Source of the DNA: Agapanthus africanus
Lineage: Eukaryota; Streptophyta; Magnoliopsida; Asparagales; Amaryllidaceae
Reading direction: 5' to 3'
Length of the DNA: 64,000 nt
NCBI GenBank assembly: GCA_030015575.1
Contig: CM057338.1
Location: 305,849,827 to 305,913,826, forward strand
Shown here: piece after piece, positions 22,850 to 34,340 of the stretch
Layout of the letters: each line of letters opens with the position of its first letter
Position numbering within the stretch: the stretch's first letter is position 1
Program-made: the position numbers and the translations under genes
The notes under the pieces: generated by a model
Seen by the model: the letters and a program-made list of their open reading frames with translations, nothing else
What the model was told of the DNA's origin: nothing
Database searches by the model: none

Positions 22850-23525
22850 CACCCTCTACCCTCTACCCTCTCATCCCAAAATCCTAAGCTCACTCTCTAA
22901 AAATTTTCCAAGAGTGGTGTACTTTGAAAACAAGCTCGCGGCGAAACTCCGACGAAATTCCGGCGACGTTTTTAGGAAATACCGGCGACGACGCAACGCA
23001 TCGACAATCCCTTTAGTTCCCCCTCACTCCATTGTATAATCGAAAACCCGTAAGTCTCTTTTCTATCTCTCTTCTATTTTCAAAAAAAAATATGAAATCA
23101 AAACCCGACGGAATCGGAACAAATCCGATTTCCGATTCGGTTTTCTATAAATTTCACTTCTCACTAATGCAATCATAATTAAACATTTTTAAGTTGATTA
23201 CTAAAAACTAATCAAACAATTTAAACATGTTTCATCACATGAAATGATAGCTTTCTCAATTTATCGTATTTTTCACATAAATACCACAATGTTTCGATTT
23301 CACATTCAATCCCATTAACCTTGCTATACCTTAAGTGAATCTCGAGGTAACGACCTACCTCTTCACACACTTACATACAACCTAACACGATACCATTGAA
23401 ACCTTAGAATACGAGAAAACAAGAAATTACATTTAAATACCATATACTTAATAAAACTATCTCTAAAAGATTTAGTTTTGATATACTTTTAAATAAATAC
23501 CTCTTATTAGGAAAATACGATAAGT

Positions 23526-23690
23526 TGTGGATATCGGTCGTTTATCTAAACCTGACTTTGTGGTGTCTAGGCTAGACAAGTGAGAAAGGTAACTTTAAAA
23601 GGCCCGACTCATGGTGATTCGTGAGCGGATCCCGCCTTTCCTCACTTGTACTTACCTGACCACAATTGGCGGTGAAGAGGCGATTTGAGG
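23526..23690 (+). repeat. Shared 165-bp module, copy in the solo LTR
   Basis: Contains TTGTGGTGTCTAGGCTAGAC, AAGGTAACTTTAAAAGGCCC and ACCTGACCACAATTGGCG. It is nearly the reverse complement of plus-strand 25798-25962 and related to 37905-38070. Since the Athila-like elements are on the minus strand, all three copies are in sense with their elements. Confidence 0.85.
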
Positions 23691-25354
23691 CATCTAACAA
23701 TTTGTCGTTTAGACCATTTAGAAATAGGCTAGTTGACTTAGGAAACCTTAGAATCTAAAATACGGATAATTGACATTTTTACAAATAAATACCTTTTACT
23801 TTATAAAACCGTTTTCTAAAAGATTTAGTATTTTAAAATCTTTGCAAAGCGCCGCTACAACCCATTTTTGGGGAACCCGTTGGGAATAGTGTGGATTATC
23901 GCACATCCTCGGGCTTAGTAGTGCGAGATTCAGACCTCCGCAAGGAGCATTCGGTCTCGAAAGATTTAAAATACGATATCTTAAGAAAATGAGATTTTTA
24001 GAATATAAAATATTTATTAAAATTATTTTTGTATAAATATATGTATATTAATCATTAAAACATTTATTTTGTTATGATATAAATATTCCACCTTTTTCTA
24101 AAAATCACAAGAATAAATTTTACACTAAAATACCATGAACTTCAAATAAATCAATATTACAGATAAATACCTTATTTATAAGACTAGGATATTTTCACTA
24201 GAAATGACTCAATATAAAATCCATATTCATTACAACTCTAAAGGCGAATAATGAATACTTGAGATGTATTTTGAAAAGTATATAAAAGTATTTTTACATA
24301 AAACCCCCTCAAGTTTTATAAATTACACTAAGGACCCTAGCAATTATAGGACTTCGATTTACATTTCTAACTGTCTGACTCGGGTTTGAGTCTGTTCATT
24401 CTGACTTGAATATGATTCAAGTCAATCTACAATCTATAATATTCCAATTCAATATGAACACATGAATCCATGAATTCAATTATCAATTTATACAACTTGA
24501 TTGCACCGAACTATGGATATATATATATATATTCCTTTTACATGATTCTCAGTTATTCCATTTACATGACTCTACGGTTATAACCGTTTACTGATATCAT
24601 GGTTTCAGTCAGTCAATCACTCATACCACCAATACAATTTACAAGATAACAATACAAACAAGACATCGCGGGGTTTAAGGGGTAGATTGGTACGGAAGGT
24701 GTTAAAGGTGGCACGAGGCGGTCAGATTAAGATACCTAACCTATATTCCGTTGCTGTTGTACCGTGGCCTAACGGTTCCTTATACATTCCGTTTGCCTTG
24801 GTCTCTAGCATATTGAGACCCCTCTCGTATACACTGGCATCCTTCTGTACCAAGCTACAAAAAACAGCGTTAACACAACATTACAACAATAATATACAAC
24901 TTTAAAAGATATCTTCTTATTCTGTCTATTCTACTTTCCTCTTATCTTTGGGACTTACCGAGCGACTTGTTCGCTGACGACATTTTATTTCTTTCTTCTT
25001 TAAATGTCGTCAGGTGGTTTGGACCCGGCAGAGATCGAGCCATCTACAGAAGACTTGGAGCAGTTTGCCGAAGATCCAGCACTGTAGTTTCATTGTACAC
25101 TTTTCCATTCAGTACTTTTCATTTCCTGTTATGCCACTGTTTAGGCATCTTTTTATCTTAGTTGTATTTCCTTTTCATGCATTGTACAAAAGAATGTTAA
25201 TAAATAAAAGTTGTTGTTTTTATTATCCCTTGTCTCTTGTGTATTTATTTTATATTGCTTAGATACGCTTAGCGTATGTACTTCTTAGTATATACGTAGC
25301 GGACCTCGTTGCGTCCCCTTCTCCGTACACTGGGAAGCGGGGCGTGACAATCAA

Positions 25355-25562
25355 CATAAGAAGGTGGTGAAGGTTGAAATGGTTGATACAAGGTGGATTG
25401 CGGAGTCCAATTGGTTGTCCTAGTCGCGTCTATCCGATCTTTCAAAGAAATTTTGGGCATGGAGGGGTCATTCAAAATTCGACCATAACAAGAACCGTAG
25501 GAAGTAATGTCTAGTTGTGGATACCAAAGTTCGGCAAGAGTTTTGCGAGGTGGGGTACCCAT
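25355..25562 (-). pseudogene. Start of the Athila-like gag-like region
   Basis: Begins MGTPPRKTLAELWYPQLD and runs to a YVD just before the solo LTR. A near-identical start (LAELWYPQPD) occurs in the second Athila-like element at about 37673, which supports this ATG (25562) as the natural start. Function is presumed gag; no domain is recognised. Confidence 0.6.
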
Positions 25563-25797
25563 GATATAATGAGAGAAAGGAGAAGAAAAAGAATATGATT
25601 TTTTTTGTTTTTGTATAAAAAATTGTTTGTTTTTGAAGTTTAGAAATTTTTGAAAGAGTTTTGCAAGAATGTATACGGACTTACTTCAAACAATCACAGT
25701 TAAAACATGCACAATCAAATCTAGAGCTATGGTCTTCTAAGTCCACTAGACTGCTCCTAACTGTTCCAAAGTGACAAGTTGTGAGATATCTCTCAAA

Positions 25798-25962
25798 TCG
25801 CCTCTTCATCGCCAATTGTGGTCAGGTAAGCACAAATGAAGAAAGGAGGGTTCCGCTCACGAATCACCGTGAGATGGGCCTTTTAAAGTTACCTTTCTCA
25901 CTTGTCTAGCCTAGACACCACAAAGTCAAGTTTAGATAAACGATTGAATGCCCACAACCTTC
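25798..25962 (-). repeat. Shared 165-bp module, copy in Athila-like leader
   Basis: Reverse complement of this stretch matches 23526-23690 at roughly 85-90% by eye and lies about 240 bp upstream of the first ATG in element sense. Confidence 0.85.
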
Positions 25963-26345
25963 CTCTGTCCTAATGAGCACGACAGTCCTTAATTGGCTGA
26001 GTTTAGTTTTTTTTTTAATTTAGCTCAAGGGTTATGCATATGTTTTTAGTGATTTTTGGGGTTTTAGGAAGGGTAATGAAATCCCCACCCAATCTGAGTT
26101 GGTGTTATAGCCCCTTAGATTCCGTATTAATTATGCAAAGCAGTAACACACCAAAAATCTAAAACACTTGCAATTTTTTTTTATTTGGCAGCGCAAAGAA
26201 TCCTGCACAAAAACAATTTATTGGATAGGGGGAAAGAGAATCTGTGCAAAGAAACCTGCAGGAAATTTTTTTCAGTGGAGTGCAGGGGAGAGGAGAGGAG
26301 AAAAGAAATACTTACAAAGAAAATTGGGTGCTGACGTCACCAGTT

Positions 26346-26393
26346 GACCGCGGTTCCGCGGTCAAACCATTGCTTCTGCCGCGGTTCCGCGGC
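26346..26393. repeat. Paired CCGCGG palindromes in Athila-like leader
   Basis: GACCGCGG-TT-CCGCGGTC (26346-26363) with perfect 8-bp arms and GCCGCGG-TT-CCGCGGC (26378-26393) with perfect 7-bp arms, about 260-320 nt downstream of the primer site in element sense. Confidence 0.9.
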
Positions 26394-26677
26394 CTAACAG
26401 AAGGTTGACTGCTTCAAATTTTGTCTCTGTGCTGAGTTGGTTTTCCTCTACCTGTTTAGATCTCCTGAATATTGATTTGTTCAATGAATTTGCCCCAGAT
26501 CTGAAACAGAGTTTGCTCCAAACCTGTACACTTGCACAAAAACCTTTCAAAAATAACAAGATGATTTTTTTTTGTTTTAATTTTTTTTCAATTTTTATAA
26601 TTTTTAAATTTTTTTTAACCCGAAATTACACAAAGAAAGAGACTACCGTCTTCTCGGAAACGACGCCATTTGATTAT

Positions 26678-28103
26678 TGTTAGATTTTTGCATGCTCCTT
26701 AAATTTAAATTTACCGCAATCAAGACGGTGTCGCTTAGTAACTAGCCGGTTGAGTACGGGTCGATCCACAGGGAGATGGAGTTCTTTTCTTTATATTCTA
26801 ATGAGTTAAGTCCAATTAAGTTGGGTTTTGTTTTAAGATCTATGAATGAGAATAAGTTGATAAAAAGTTTGCTAGGGTTAGGATTAGGTTAGTTCGAAAT
26901 AGGGATCTTTTCACTTCTATCAATACCTTAGTTGTGAATAAATGTGTTAGCGTAATCGGCAACAACGGGGATTAGCACGGCTGGGAAGAAACTTAGTTTC
27001 TTCCTTTTGGTCCTTGTCCGTCCGTTCTTGGCTCTTAGCCTTAACCTCCGGTTAATTCAACCACAACCGGTCTAACTTGGGAATCACCGCTATCATGGAG
27101 GATAGGGTGCCGTAGTGAGCGGATTATGGTTGAATTAAAGGGAGTCTGTATTAAAATTATTTTGGTAAAGAAAGGAGTGAGAGAGATTTCCTTCTCTCAA
27201 ACCTTCCCTCTCCTACCCTAACAAGTGAGGAATTATTCGCTCATTAGAGAGATAACAATAGAATTCATTATAGGGAAAAAACAGATAAATTTCTATCACT
27301 AAATATAACGAATTAAAATTGTAGGTATTTAAAATACGATAAAAAAAAGAATGTGAGATAAAAAAAAATAAAAACTTACTTTATTGATGACCTCTTAAAA
27401 ATGCATTACAATGGAATTGAAATTTAGATCTAGAAATTAAAAAGAGTCATAAAAGTAAAGAAAGGCATCCTAAGAAAGGCACCCTAAAAGAGGCACCTTT
27501 TATTTGGCTTTGAGCCCTCCTATTTATAGATAGGAAAAACCCTAGGTTTACATTCTGATCCATACATGAAATTACAAAACAACCCCAAAGACTGAGTCAA
27601 AGCACCGACACCCCACTGACACGTGCATAACACGGCCGCGGTTCCGCGGCAGAAAGGCATGTTTGGCCGCGGTTCCGCGGCCATTTAGTTGGTTCTTGGT
27701 CTCCATCTTTCAGGGTTTTTTCAATTTGCTTTTATCTTCTGTTTTCTTCACTTGGTTCCTCAGAATCTCTTCTATTTTCTTCTAGATTTCCAACAGTGCA
27801 GAATGATGTGGACTTTTGTCTTGAGCTTCGCGTTGAAGTCTTGAATCTTGTATCGCGGTTGTGCTTTGTGTATTGAACTATCTACTGATTTCATTTGTTC
27901 CTTGAACTGGTAGGCGGCATCATACGGATTCATCTATTGTTGGTCGTAGTCTCACATTTGTAGCGACTTTTCACGAATTTCACTGTAACGATCTGAGAAC
28001 CTGTAACCTGCAACTATTTAGCAGACATGGATCAAAAGCACCTATTTATGTGTAATGTGATTAAGAATGGGCGATATAATAATGCAAAATTCTGATATGA
28101 ACA
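26678..28103 (-). repeat. 5' LTR of the Athila-like element
   Basis: Plus-strand ends TGTTAGATT and ATATGAACA. Direct copy of 17308-18744 with scattered differences. The paired palindrome is here at 27635-27682 and is perfect in both halves. Confidence 0.9.
27635..27682. repeat. Paired CCGCGG palindromes in Athila-like 5' LTR
   Basis: GCCGCGG-TT-CCGCGGC (27635-27650) and GGCCGCGG-TT-CCGCGGCC (27665-27682), both perfect. Same place as in the 3' LTR. Confidence 0.9.
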
Positions 28104-29340
28104 AGATCCAAGGAGCCAAATAAAAAAAGAGTGACGGCAAAATCCTAACTCCAGCCCAACGTGATTCTCATGCCAACAGGATGCAGATGCAACGTCAACA
28201 AAAGACCCAAGGTTCAAAGCTAAAATGGATCTATGGCAAAATCCTAACTCCAAGTCTAACAGTTCATATACAACCCAGAGACTATCCCGACGTTCCTTCT
28301 CAGTGCAGACACAACGTCAACAAAAAGCGCAAGGGTTGAAACAAAAAAATGGAGTAACGGTAAAATCTTAACTCCAAGTCTTGACGGCACATATACAACC
28401 TAGAGACCACCACGACGTTCCCCCTCATTTCAGCAGTATGCGAATGCGGTTATCAAATGAAATTGGAGCAATGGCATATTCCTAGCTCCAGAGTTCAACT
28501 GCGATACATACAACATAGAAGTCTTATAGATGTCTACCTTACTTCAGCAAAGAATCGACGCGATATCATCAAAACAAAAAATGAAGCAACGGCATATTCC
28601 CAGCTTCGGGTCTTGAAGGCAACTCATATAAAGCCTAAAAAACTATCAGAGATCATCCCACACCGGTGTGGAGTGGTTATGACTCATCGGGGCTCCAAAT
28701 TGAGCCTAACCTCAAGTAAGAAACGTTATGACAAATTCCTAACGCTTTCCCTTCCGATAGTAATACGACCTAAGGAGATTACTTGAAAACGTCTTGTTCA
28801 GCCTCCGAAGGGTCAGAGACACGACAGTCGTGGGGCTTCTCGAACAACGGCTTAAAACTGCATATCGAGGAATACATTGGCCAACGTGACGGTACCACGG
28901 ACCAAAACCCTAGTAACACAAACCTAACGAACCTCTGTCGTAAAGAATGGAGCTTATCTGCATATAACATTAGGACAAATTTGCCTGTAAACCCAAGAGA
29001 GATAAACTAAATAAACTCCGAAATGAGTACATAAACCAGTGACTCCGAATTGAGTGAATAAACTAGAGACTCCAAAATGAGTAAATAAACTAGAAACTCC
29101 GAAATGAGTGAATAAACTAGAGACTCCGAAATGAGTACATAAACTAAAGACTAGAGACTCCGAAATGAGTGAATAAACTACAAACTCCGATATGAGTATA
29201 TAAACTACTTTACACCAAATCAAGACATCAAAGGATATAGAGGCGCAAGCATAAAATAAAATATGTCTTTTATTCATAAATCCAAATGAATACAGGATAC
29301 AAAAAAGAGAAAAAGAAAAGAAGAAAGAAAGATATACAAC
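28104..29340 (+). repeat. Continuation of Tat noncoding region
   Basis: The sequence resumes the CAGGATGCAGATGCAACGTC-type repeats of 7640-7960, confirming that the Athila-like element split one region. It ends with a 27-bp tandem array (29011-29220) and AT-rich DNA. No gene is seen. Confidence 0.7.
29011..29220 (+). repeat. 27-bp tandem repeat, about seven units
   Basis: GACTCCGAAATGAGTGAATA-type units recur every 27 bp (29041, 29068, 29095, 29122 and on), with one slightly longer spacing. It lies just beyond the 3' end of the antisense accessory region. Confidence 0.85.
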
Positions 29341-29379
29341 GACAAAATTTTTAAGACGGTGGGCGGTTTAATAAGCCAG

Positions 29380-32300
29380 CAAGATCGTCAATTTACTTCC
29401 GCTTCAAGCTCTATCAATACCACGAGCTAAATCCATGCCTGTGCCTGTTGATTTTGGTATAAAGAAAATCGGCTCTCAAGCTCTTTCTCGGCAGTCTTGT
29501 GGGCTTCGACCATCTCGTGTGTGAAAATGACGGCTTTATCAAGAGCCACCACCTCCGTAATGGCCTCCTGAAAGACCCGCTAGATTTCTTAGGCTCGAGT
29601 AGTCTTGGTGGTGAGCTGGGCTTGAAGTTCCCTCAAAACCTTTGAAGCCAACTCTCTTGCTGAAAACTTCCGGTTGAGCCTTTTCTGGCAAGACTGGAGA
29701 TTGGCCGCGCACCAATCGATTTACCCACGCAAGTTGGCCTTTACGGATAGGATATCAGAAGGGAGGCGTACGCATTCAACTCCATGTAGGTAATCCTCCA
29801 CTTGACGGCAATACTCGACCCAAGTACGCACCAGTGCCTCATCGTGATAGGTGGCAAGAACAGACAAAGAAGCGTTGGCTTCAACAGCGAACTCTTAGCC
29901 GTGATGGAAGTGACAGCGTGAAGATCTTTAATAAGAGTCGCCAGTGAGTGAACACTCTGTTTTGCCATCCTCTCAGACACGTGTCGGGCGTAAGAGCCTG
30001 GCGGTAAGGAAATCCGGTACTCCAATAGAGTCGGGGTGGGCAAAACCATGAAAAATACGTGTATGGTTAGTCGCCTTTCCGGACATAGAATACGTAAAAG
30101 AATGCCAATTCTAAGGCGTCACTTACCCACGGCCATAGAAGGCGGATTTGAGAGATCCCCAGGCCCATCGAGAACTTCAACTTTGTCGTCAGCCTCTAAG
30201 ACTGTGGTTTGAAATAAAGGGCACATCAGTATCATTATGAAAATATGATACGAAAAACAAAGGAATACTAAACTTGATCGGAGGAAAGGACGAGGATCTG
30301 AGGGGATATCGCGTGCGGCACCGCCATATTAAGTAGACGCAGGAAGGTTTCTTCTGGAGAACAATCTACAATGGAAGCCGCCAACTCCCGCAATTCTGAG
30401 AAAACAAAAGGGTTAGACATATGGAAGGCTCATTGGGCAAAAAATATATATAGGATTATCTTCGATTCTTCGTCCATTCTGAACTGGAGGGGTAGTAGCT
30501 TTGGTAATTTCCTCTGCACCCTCAGGTGCGTCACTGGAAAATTCGCAGAATCTATGGCGGGTTTGACAATCTCCGCTGGAGGAACAAAAGCTATCACCGG
30601 GGGCTCCAAGGCGCGGATGGTAGGTTCGGTAATCTCCTCTACACCCTCTGGTGCGTCACTGGAAATATGAATAGAATCTATGGCCGGGTTTGCAATCTCC
30701 GCCGGAGGAATAGAAGCCGTCATCGGAGGCTCTATGACGTGATCTGGGCTCAAGACTACGCCCACTGCAGAAGGCCCTACAATTTTTTTAAAGATAATAT
30801 GATGCGAAAGTAATATAAATTATTTAGCAAAAGAGACGTAAAAATATACATATCGATATGCCAGGGAGCCTGAAGGATGGTTTTCTCGAGCCGCTGCACT
30901 TTTCTGTTCAGATGCACTCGTCGAGTTTCAATCGAAAATGAATCCCTACCTGCTTTCAGAAGAGCCTCATCTTCAGAGGCGTCCGATACCAGCTGTTTGA
31001 GGGCCCGTTCCTCTTCCAGCGTCAAAGGGGTTATCGGTAACATGGTTGGAGCCAGATCGACATCACGAAATTCAACAGCCGAATCACACGTTTTCAGCTT
31101 CATCCTGTAAATTCTTTAAAGCCTCGGCCAACTGAGCGGCCTCCTCGGTGGATGAACTTGGAAAGAGAAGGTCGTTGTCCGGTTCATGCGCATACATCGG
31201 CTCATCCTGAATAAGAAGCTCGGACTCAAGCAAAGCATCGAGTAGACCGGTGACCGATTTCTTTCTCTTTTTAGAGCCTGAGCTAATGCTAGTGGAGAGG
31301 CGCTTCCTCTCCTTCAGCGCTTTTGCGCGGCACTGCACAATCTCGCCTTCGGTATCTGCCTTTGGTGATGCCACGGCGGGCACTTTATCAGGAGCTTCTT
31401 CCTCGACTTTAGTACGTACCGGCATACCAGTAGTACGGGGGATTGATTCTGCTTGAGCGGCTTTAGAGATGAGCACTGAACTGCTGTCCCTCAGAGGAGG
31501 GCGAACAACCAACCGTGGTCACAACGGGGTGCTGATGACTTGAGCTGGAGCAGTAGTTTTACATTCAAATAGCACCCTTCTCTCCTCTGCAATGATGGGA
31601 TTAACCTGGTGGCGATACCGGCCCTTGAATGGTCCCGCGGGCCTCGGAAAAGAGTCGGGCTCAGGAATCATGAAGAGGGAACTAGTACTCAACCACATGA
31701 AGTGGTTGATGACGTCGTGGGAGACCTACAGCGAGAGAGTGGGCTCAACTAAAAAGGTTTCGAGGGGACGCACTGGTTGTAACCTAACTGCTGGGCGAAG
31801 CGATGCGGATTGTACCGCATGAAGAGAGCAGTATCGTTTAGGCGGAACACTAAGTACCCCAGCCTGATCAAATATAAATGCATGATCTCTTTGGGCTTTA
31901 AAGTCGGAGCTCCATTCCTCGACAAATTGAACAACTGTTGAACGGGCCTCACTGGAGCAGAAAGGACTCGATCACTAAAAACCATCCCGCCTTCATTCGA
32001 ATACGGATTAAGCAATACTCACAGAGCCCTTAACCGAGTCGGATCAGGAGCAGAAGCATCGACCAGACTCATGACCCGTGGGAAGGTATATGCTTCATAG
32101 AAAACAGGACGCCGGTGTGCAGCAAATGCGCCTAACACATGAATCTCAATCCATGACATGAAGTAGTGGAGGGAGAAATTCATGGTGTCCTCACCTCGGT
32201 TTGAAGTGTTGGCGGAAGTACTTAAACCATGGTATAGATGTGATAATCCTGCTACGCCAACAGCTAATCGCGCCTCTTCGACTATGCGATGGGCAAGATA

Positions 32301-33390
32301 GAAGATGGAGGCTCTCATGAAACGGCGATGCATCGGCATGGCGAACCAGCTAAGCTAGAGACTGATGAAGCCGACAAAGAAAGTTTCTTCGTCTATTCCA
32401 GGGGCAGCGATTGCGTCAAAGGTCACGGTCGATGAATTCGGAATATAAAACTGCAGCAGGTCTTCTTCTTTGGCCGGCAATTTCTTCATGCCGAATCCGA
32501 AGGGATCCTCGACCTTCGCGAATTTCGAAGCTTTCTTGGATAGAACATCTTCAAGGAGAAAGCAAGAAATGAAAGCATCAAAAGCAACACTTTACCCTTC
32601 CGATCCCACGAATAGTTTCTCAAAAATACCCAAAGCCTTGATTAGACTCGTGTGCTTGTGCTGAACAGCATTCTCGGTCATCAAGCCCTCAAGCATAGCT
32701 GGCACTGTAGCAAATATATACTCGTCAGGGGGAAATAATTCTTTGTAGTGTTCTCTCCTAATCGGCAGCCTTGAAATTTCTCGGAACTCCTCCAACGAGA
32801 TAGAGACTTTGCGGTCCCCTAGCAGAAATGTATTTGTAGGAAGATTCCACTGGTTCAAAAAAGCCTTGACTTACTAGACGTGTGGAGCATGGTAGTAGAA
32901 CAGTAACGCACCGCTTGATACAATCCAACTTTCTGCAACCGTGAACATTGGAAGGAGAGGATGTACCAGGCCCAAGGAAGATAACCTACTGGATGGCACG
33001 GGGTAACACCTTCCTTATAAACCTGCCCCCAGGGCCGAGCTTCATCCTGACATATTCGGTGTCCCAAAATATCGATGGCCATCATGGGTTGATTGGGTAT
33101 CCCGTTCGTTGACGGCTCAAGCCGGCCCGTTGGGGTCTAATTAGCCACTTCCACCGCATAAGCAGTACGGGGACGCTCTGTCAATGACATTGAGCGGATG
33201 GATTCTGTTGGAACTTCGCATGTAAAACTACGGCGGCCCTGATAATATGACCGTACCAAACTCCCCATAGGAGAAGGATCTTATTGTCCTTATCATGTTT
33301 CATAATCATTTCCATAACTTCCTCGTCTGATAGCGACTGCGGGAAAGAGACCTCCGAGCGTGTGTAAGGGAAGTAGGGAAGTGAGGCCAT
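29380..33390 (-). pseudogene. Antisense accessory coding region of the Tat-type element, plant-mobile-domain-like
   Basis: Minus-strand coding pieces run from an ATG at 33390 (MASLPYFPYTRSEVSFPQ; the bases just before it look like a splice acceptor, T-rich then AG) to about 29380. The N-terminal part (32019-33390) contains PTNTFLLGDRKVSISLEEF and EFREISRLPI, then LFPPDEYIF and a MHRRFMRASIFYLAHRI block. This resembles the plant mobile domain (aminotransferase-like PMD) proteins. Middle pieces (30430-31512) are charged and Pro-rich with a KKRKKS stretch. The C-terminal pieces (29400-30049) look coiled-coil. Tat-lineage elements are known to carry extra, sometimes antisense, coding regions between pol and the 3' LTR, which fits. 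Broken or intron-split; function unknown. Confidence 0.6.
32592..33085 (-). pseudogene. PMD-like core of the antisense region
   Basis: Two adjoining minus-strand stretches carry the best matches: IDILGHRICQDEARPWGQ and, nearer the C-terminus, WNLPTNTFLLGDRKVSISL with EEFREISRLPI. In PMD proteins the equivalent W-x(2)-[ED]THTF...T[IL]xD[VL]xxLxGLP pattern is the diagnostic core. Match is by eye. Confidence 0.55.
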
Positions 33391-34168
33391 TGTACCTAAA
33401 AAAAGAGAGAAGAAAAACCCATTAATAAAAAGTGTGAGTTTGTTTAATGGGATTACTAACTACAAAGCCAGTGGGCCCTACAAAATCAAAATGGCAGCTC
33501 ACCAATGATGGGGCAAGATAATCATTGTGAGAATTCAAAAGGATTCTCACTAAATAAACAGTGAAGTTTTAAAAAATCCTAACATTCTCGAAAGGCGAGT
33601 TCTGTTAAAATGCACCACAGATTCAAATATGTGAAAATGGTATTAAAACCCCAAAAAAGAAAAAAATGCTCAAGAACAGAAGGGGAATAAAATTCCCAAA
33701 AGTCCCTGGATCTCTCAGAGCTAAGCTTTGTAAGATGGAATTAAATTCCTTTAATAATGGGATTAAATCCCAGAAACCCCCACGGTGGGGAAAAAAAGAA
33801 AATGGAATTAAATTCTAAGGATCTTCAAAGATCAGTGATAGGGTAAACCCTACGAGGAGAACTAACAATTCTCAAGACCCTGGGTTGGCTTTAAAAATGG
33901 GGAGTTTTTTTGGAGCTCTAAAAGATCAGTTCCAGAAAAGAGCAAAACTCAGGTGATGGAATTAAAATCCAGAGGAAAAAATGAACGGGGTTTTCCCTAA
34001 GGGTTAAATAACGTTCAAGATCCTTACCCAAAAAAGAGTTCTTGTAGAGTTTAACTCTGAAAGTTCTATATACAGAAAGCTAAGCTCTGAGAGGAGAATT
34101 AAATTCTCAAGAAAAGGTTAAGGAAGAAGATAAAAAAACGGTGATCATCTAAAGAGCCAAACACCCCG

Positions 34169-34175
34169 TATATAA
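34169..34175. promoter_or_regulatory. TATA-like box, orientation unclear
   Basis: TATATAA on the plus strand and TTATATA on the minus strand. It could serve the antisense accessory region (about 780 bp upstream of its ATG) or a plus-strand transcript. Confidence 0.35.
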
Positions 34176-34340
34176 GATGTGATGGGGAGCGGTTCATCTC
34201 CCCGTTCCCTAGGCAATCCAACGGTTGTAAGGATGGACAGCGTTGCACTCACGTGTAAGCCACATGAGAGCAACGCTGGGGGGCATTTGTTCCCTCATAA
34301 AAAAATAAAGAGAAGGGGGAGAAATCCTCCCATGACTTAA

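Larger units (their letters stand above)
22274..25349 (+). mobile_element. Solo LTR of a Tekay-like family, inserted in the gag-like region
   Basis: Flanked by the 5-bp direct repeat ATCAA (22269-22273 and 25350-25354). It ends GGGGCGTGACA. There is no internal domain, so it is a solo LTR of about 3.08 kb left by LTR-LTR recombination. Its end resembles, inverted, the LTR end at 62560. It has a good TATA box (CTATAAATA, 22841-22849) followed by a leader with GGCGACG repeats. It also contains a tRNA-related stretch (22385-22460) and the shared 165-bp module (23526-23690). Confidence 0.8.
25563..26677 (-). other. Leader of the Athila-like element, with primer site
   Basis: Noncoding leader between the primer site (TGGCGTCGTTTCCGAGA on the minus strand, 26652-26668) and the first ATG. 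It contains the 165-bp shared module (25798-25962) and a perfect paired palindrome (26346-26393). The primer site resembles the TGGCGCCGTTGCC class typical of Athila-like elements. Confidence 0.7.
17308..28103 (-). mobile_element. Non-autonomous Athila-like LTR element
   Basis: Two LTRs (17308-18744 and 26678-28103) in direct orientation. On the minus strand a TGGCGTCGTTTCC-type primer site follows the 5' LTR and an AAGTTTGGGGGT polypurine tract precedes the 3' LTR. The interior holds gag-like coding sequence only; no RT, RNase H or integrase motif is visible in about 4.9 kb (excluding a nested solo LTR). It sits in the Tat noncoding repeats. A clear target-site repeat is not seen. LTRs look a few percent apart by eye, so moderately young compared with its host element. 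Confidence 0.8.

Noticed and set aside
22850-22872. Telomere-like CCCTCTA repeats
   Set aside because: Only three units and not the plant CCCTAAA sequence; part of the LTR leader.
17303-28108. Target-site repeat for the Athila-like element
   Set aside because: The bases outside the LTRs (CTGAT and AGATC) do not match well enough to claim a duplication.
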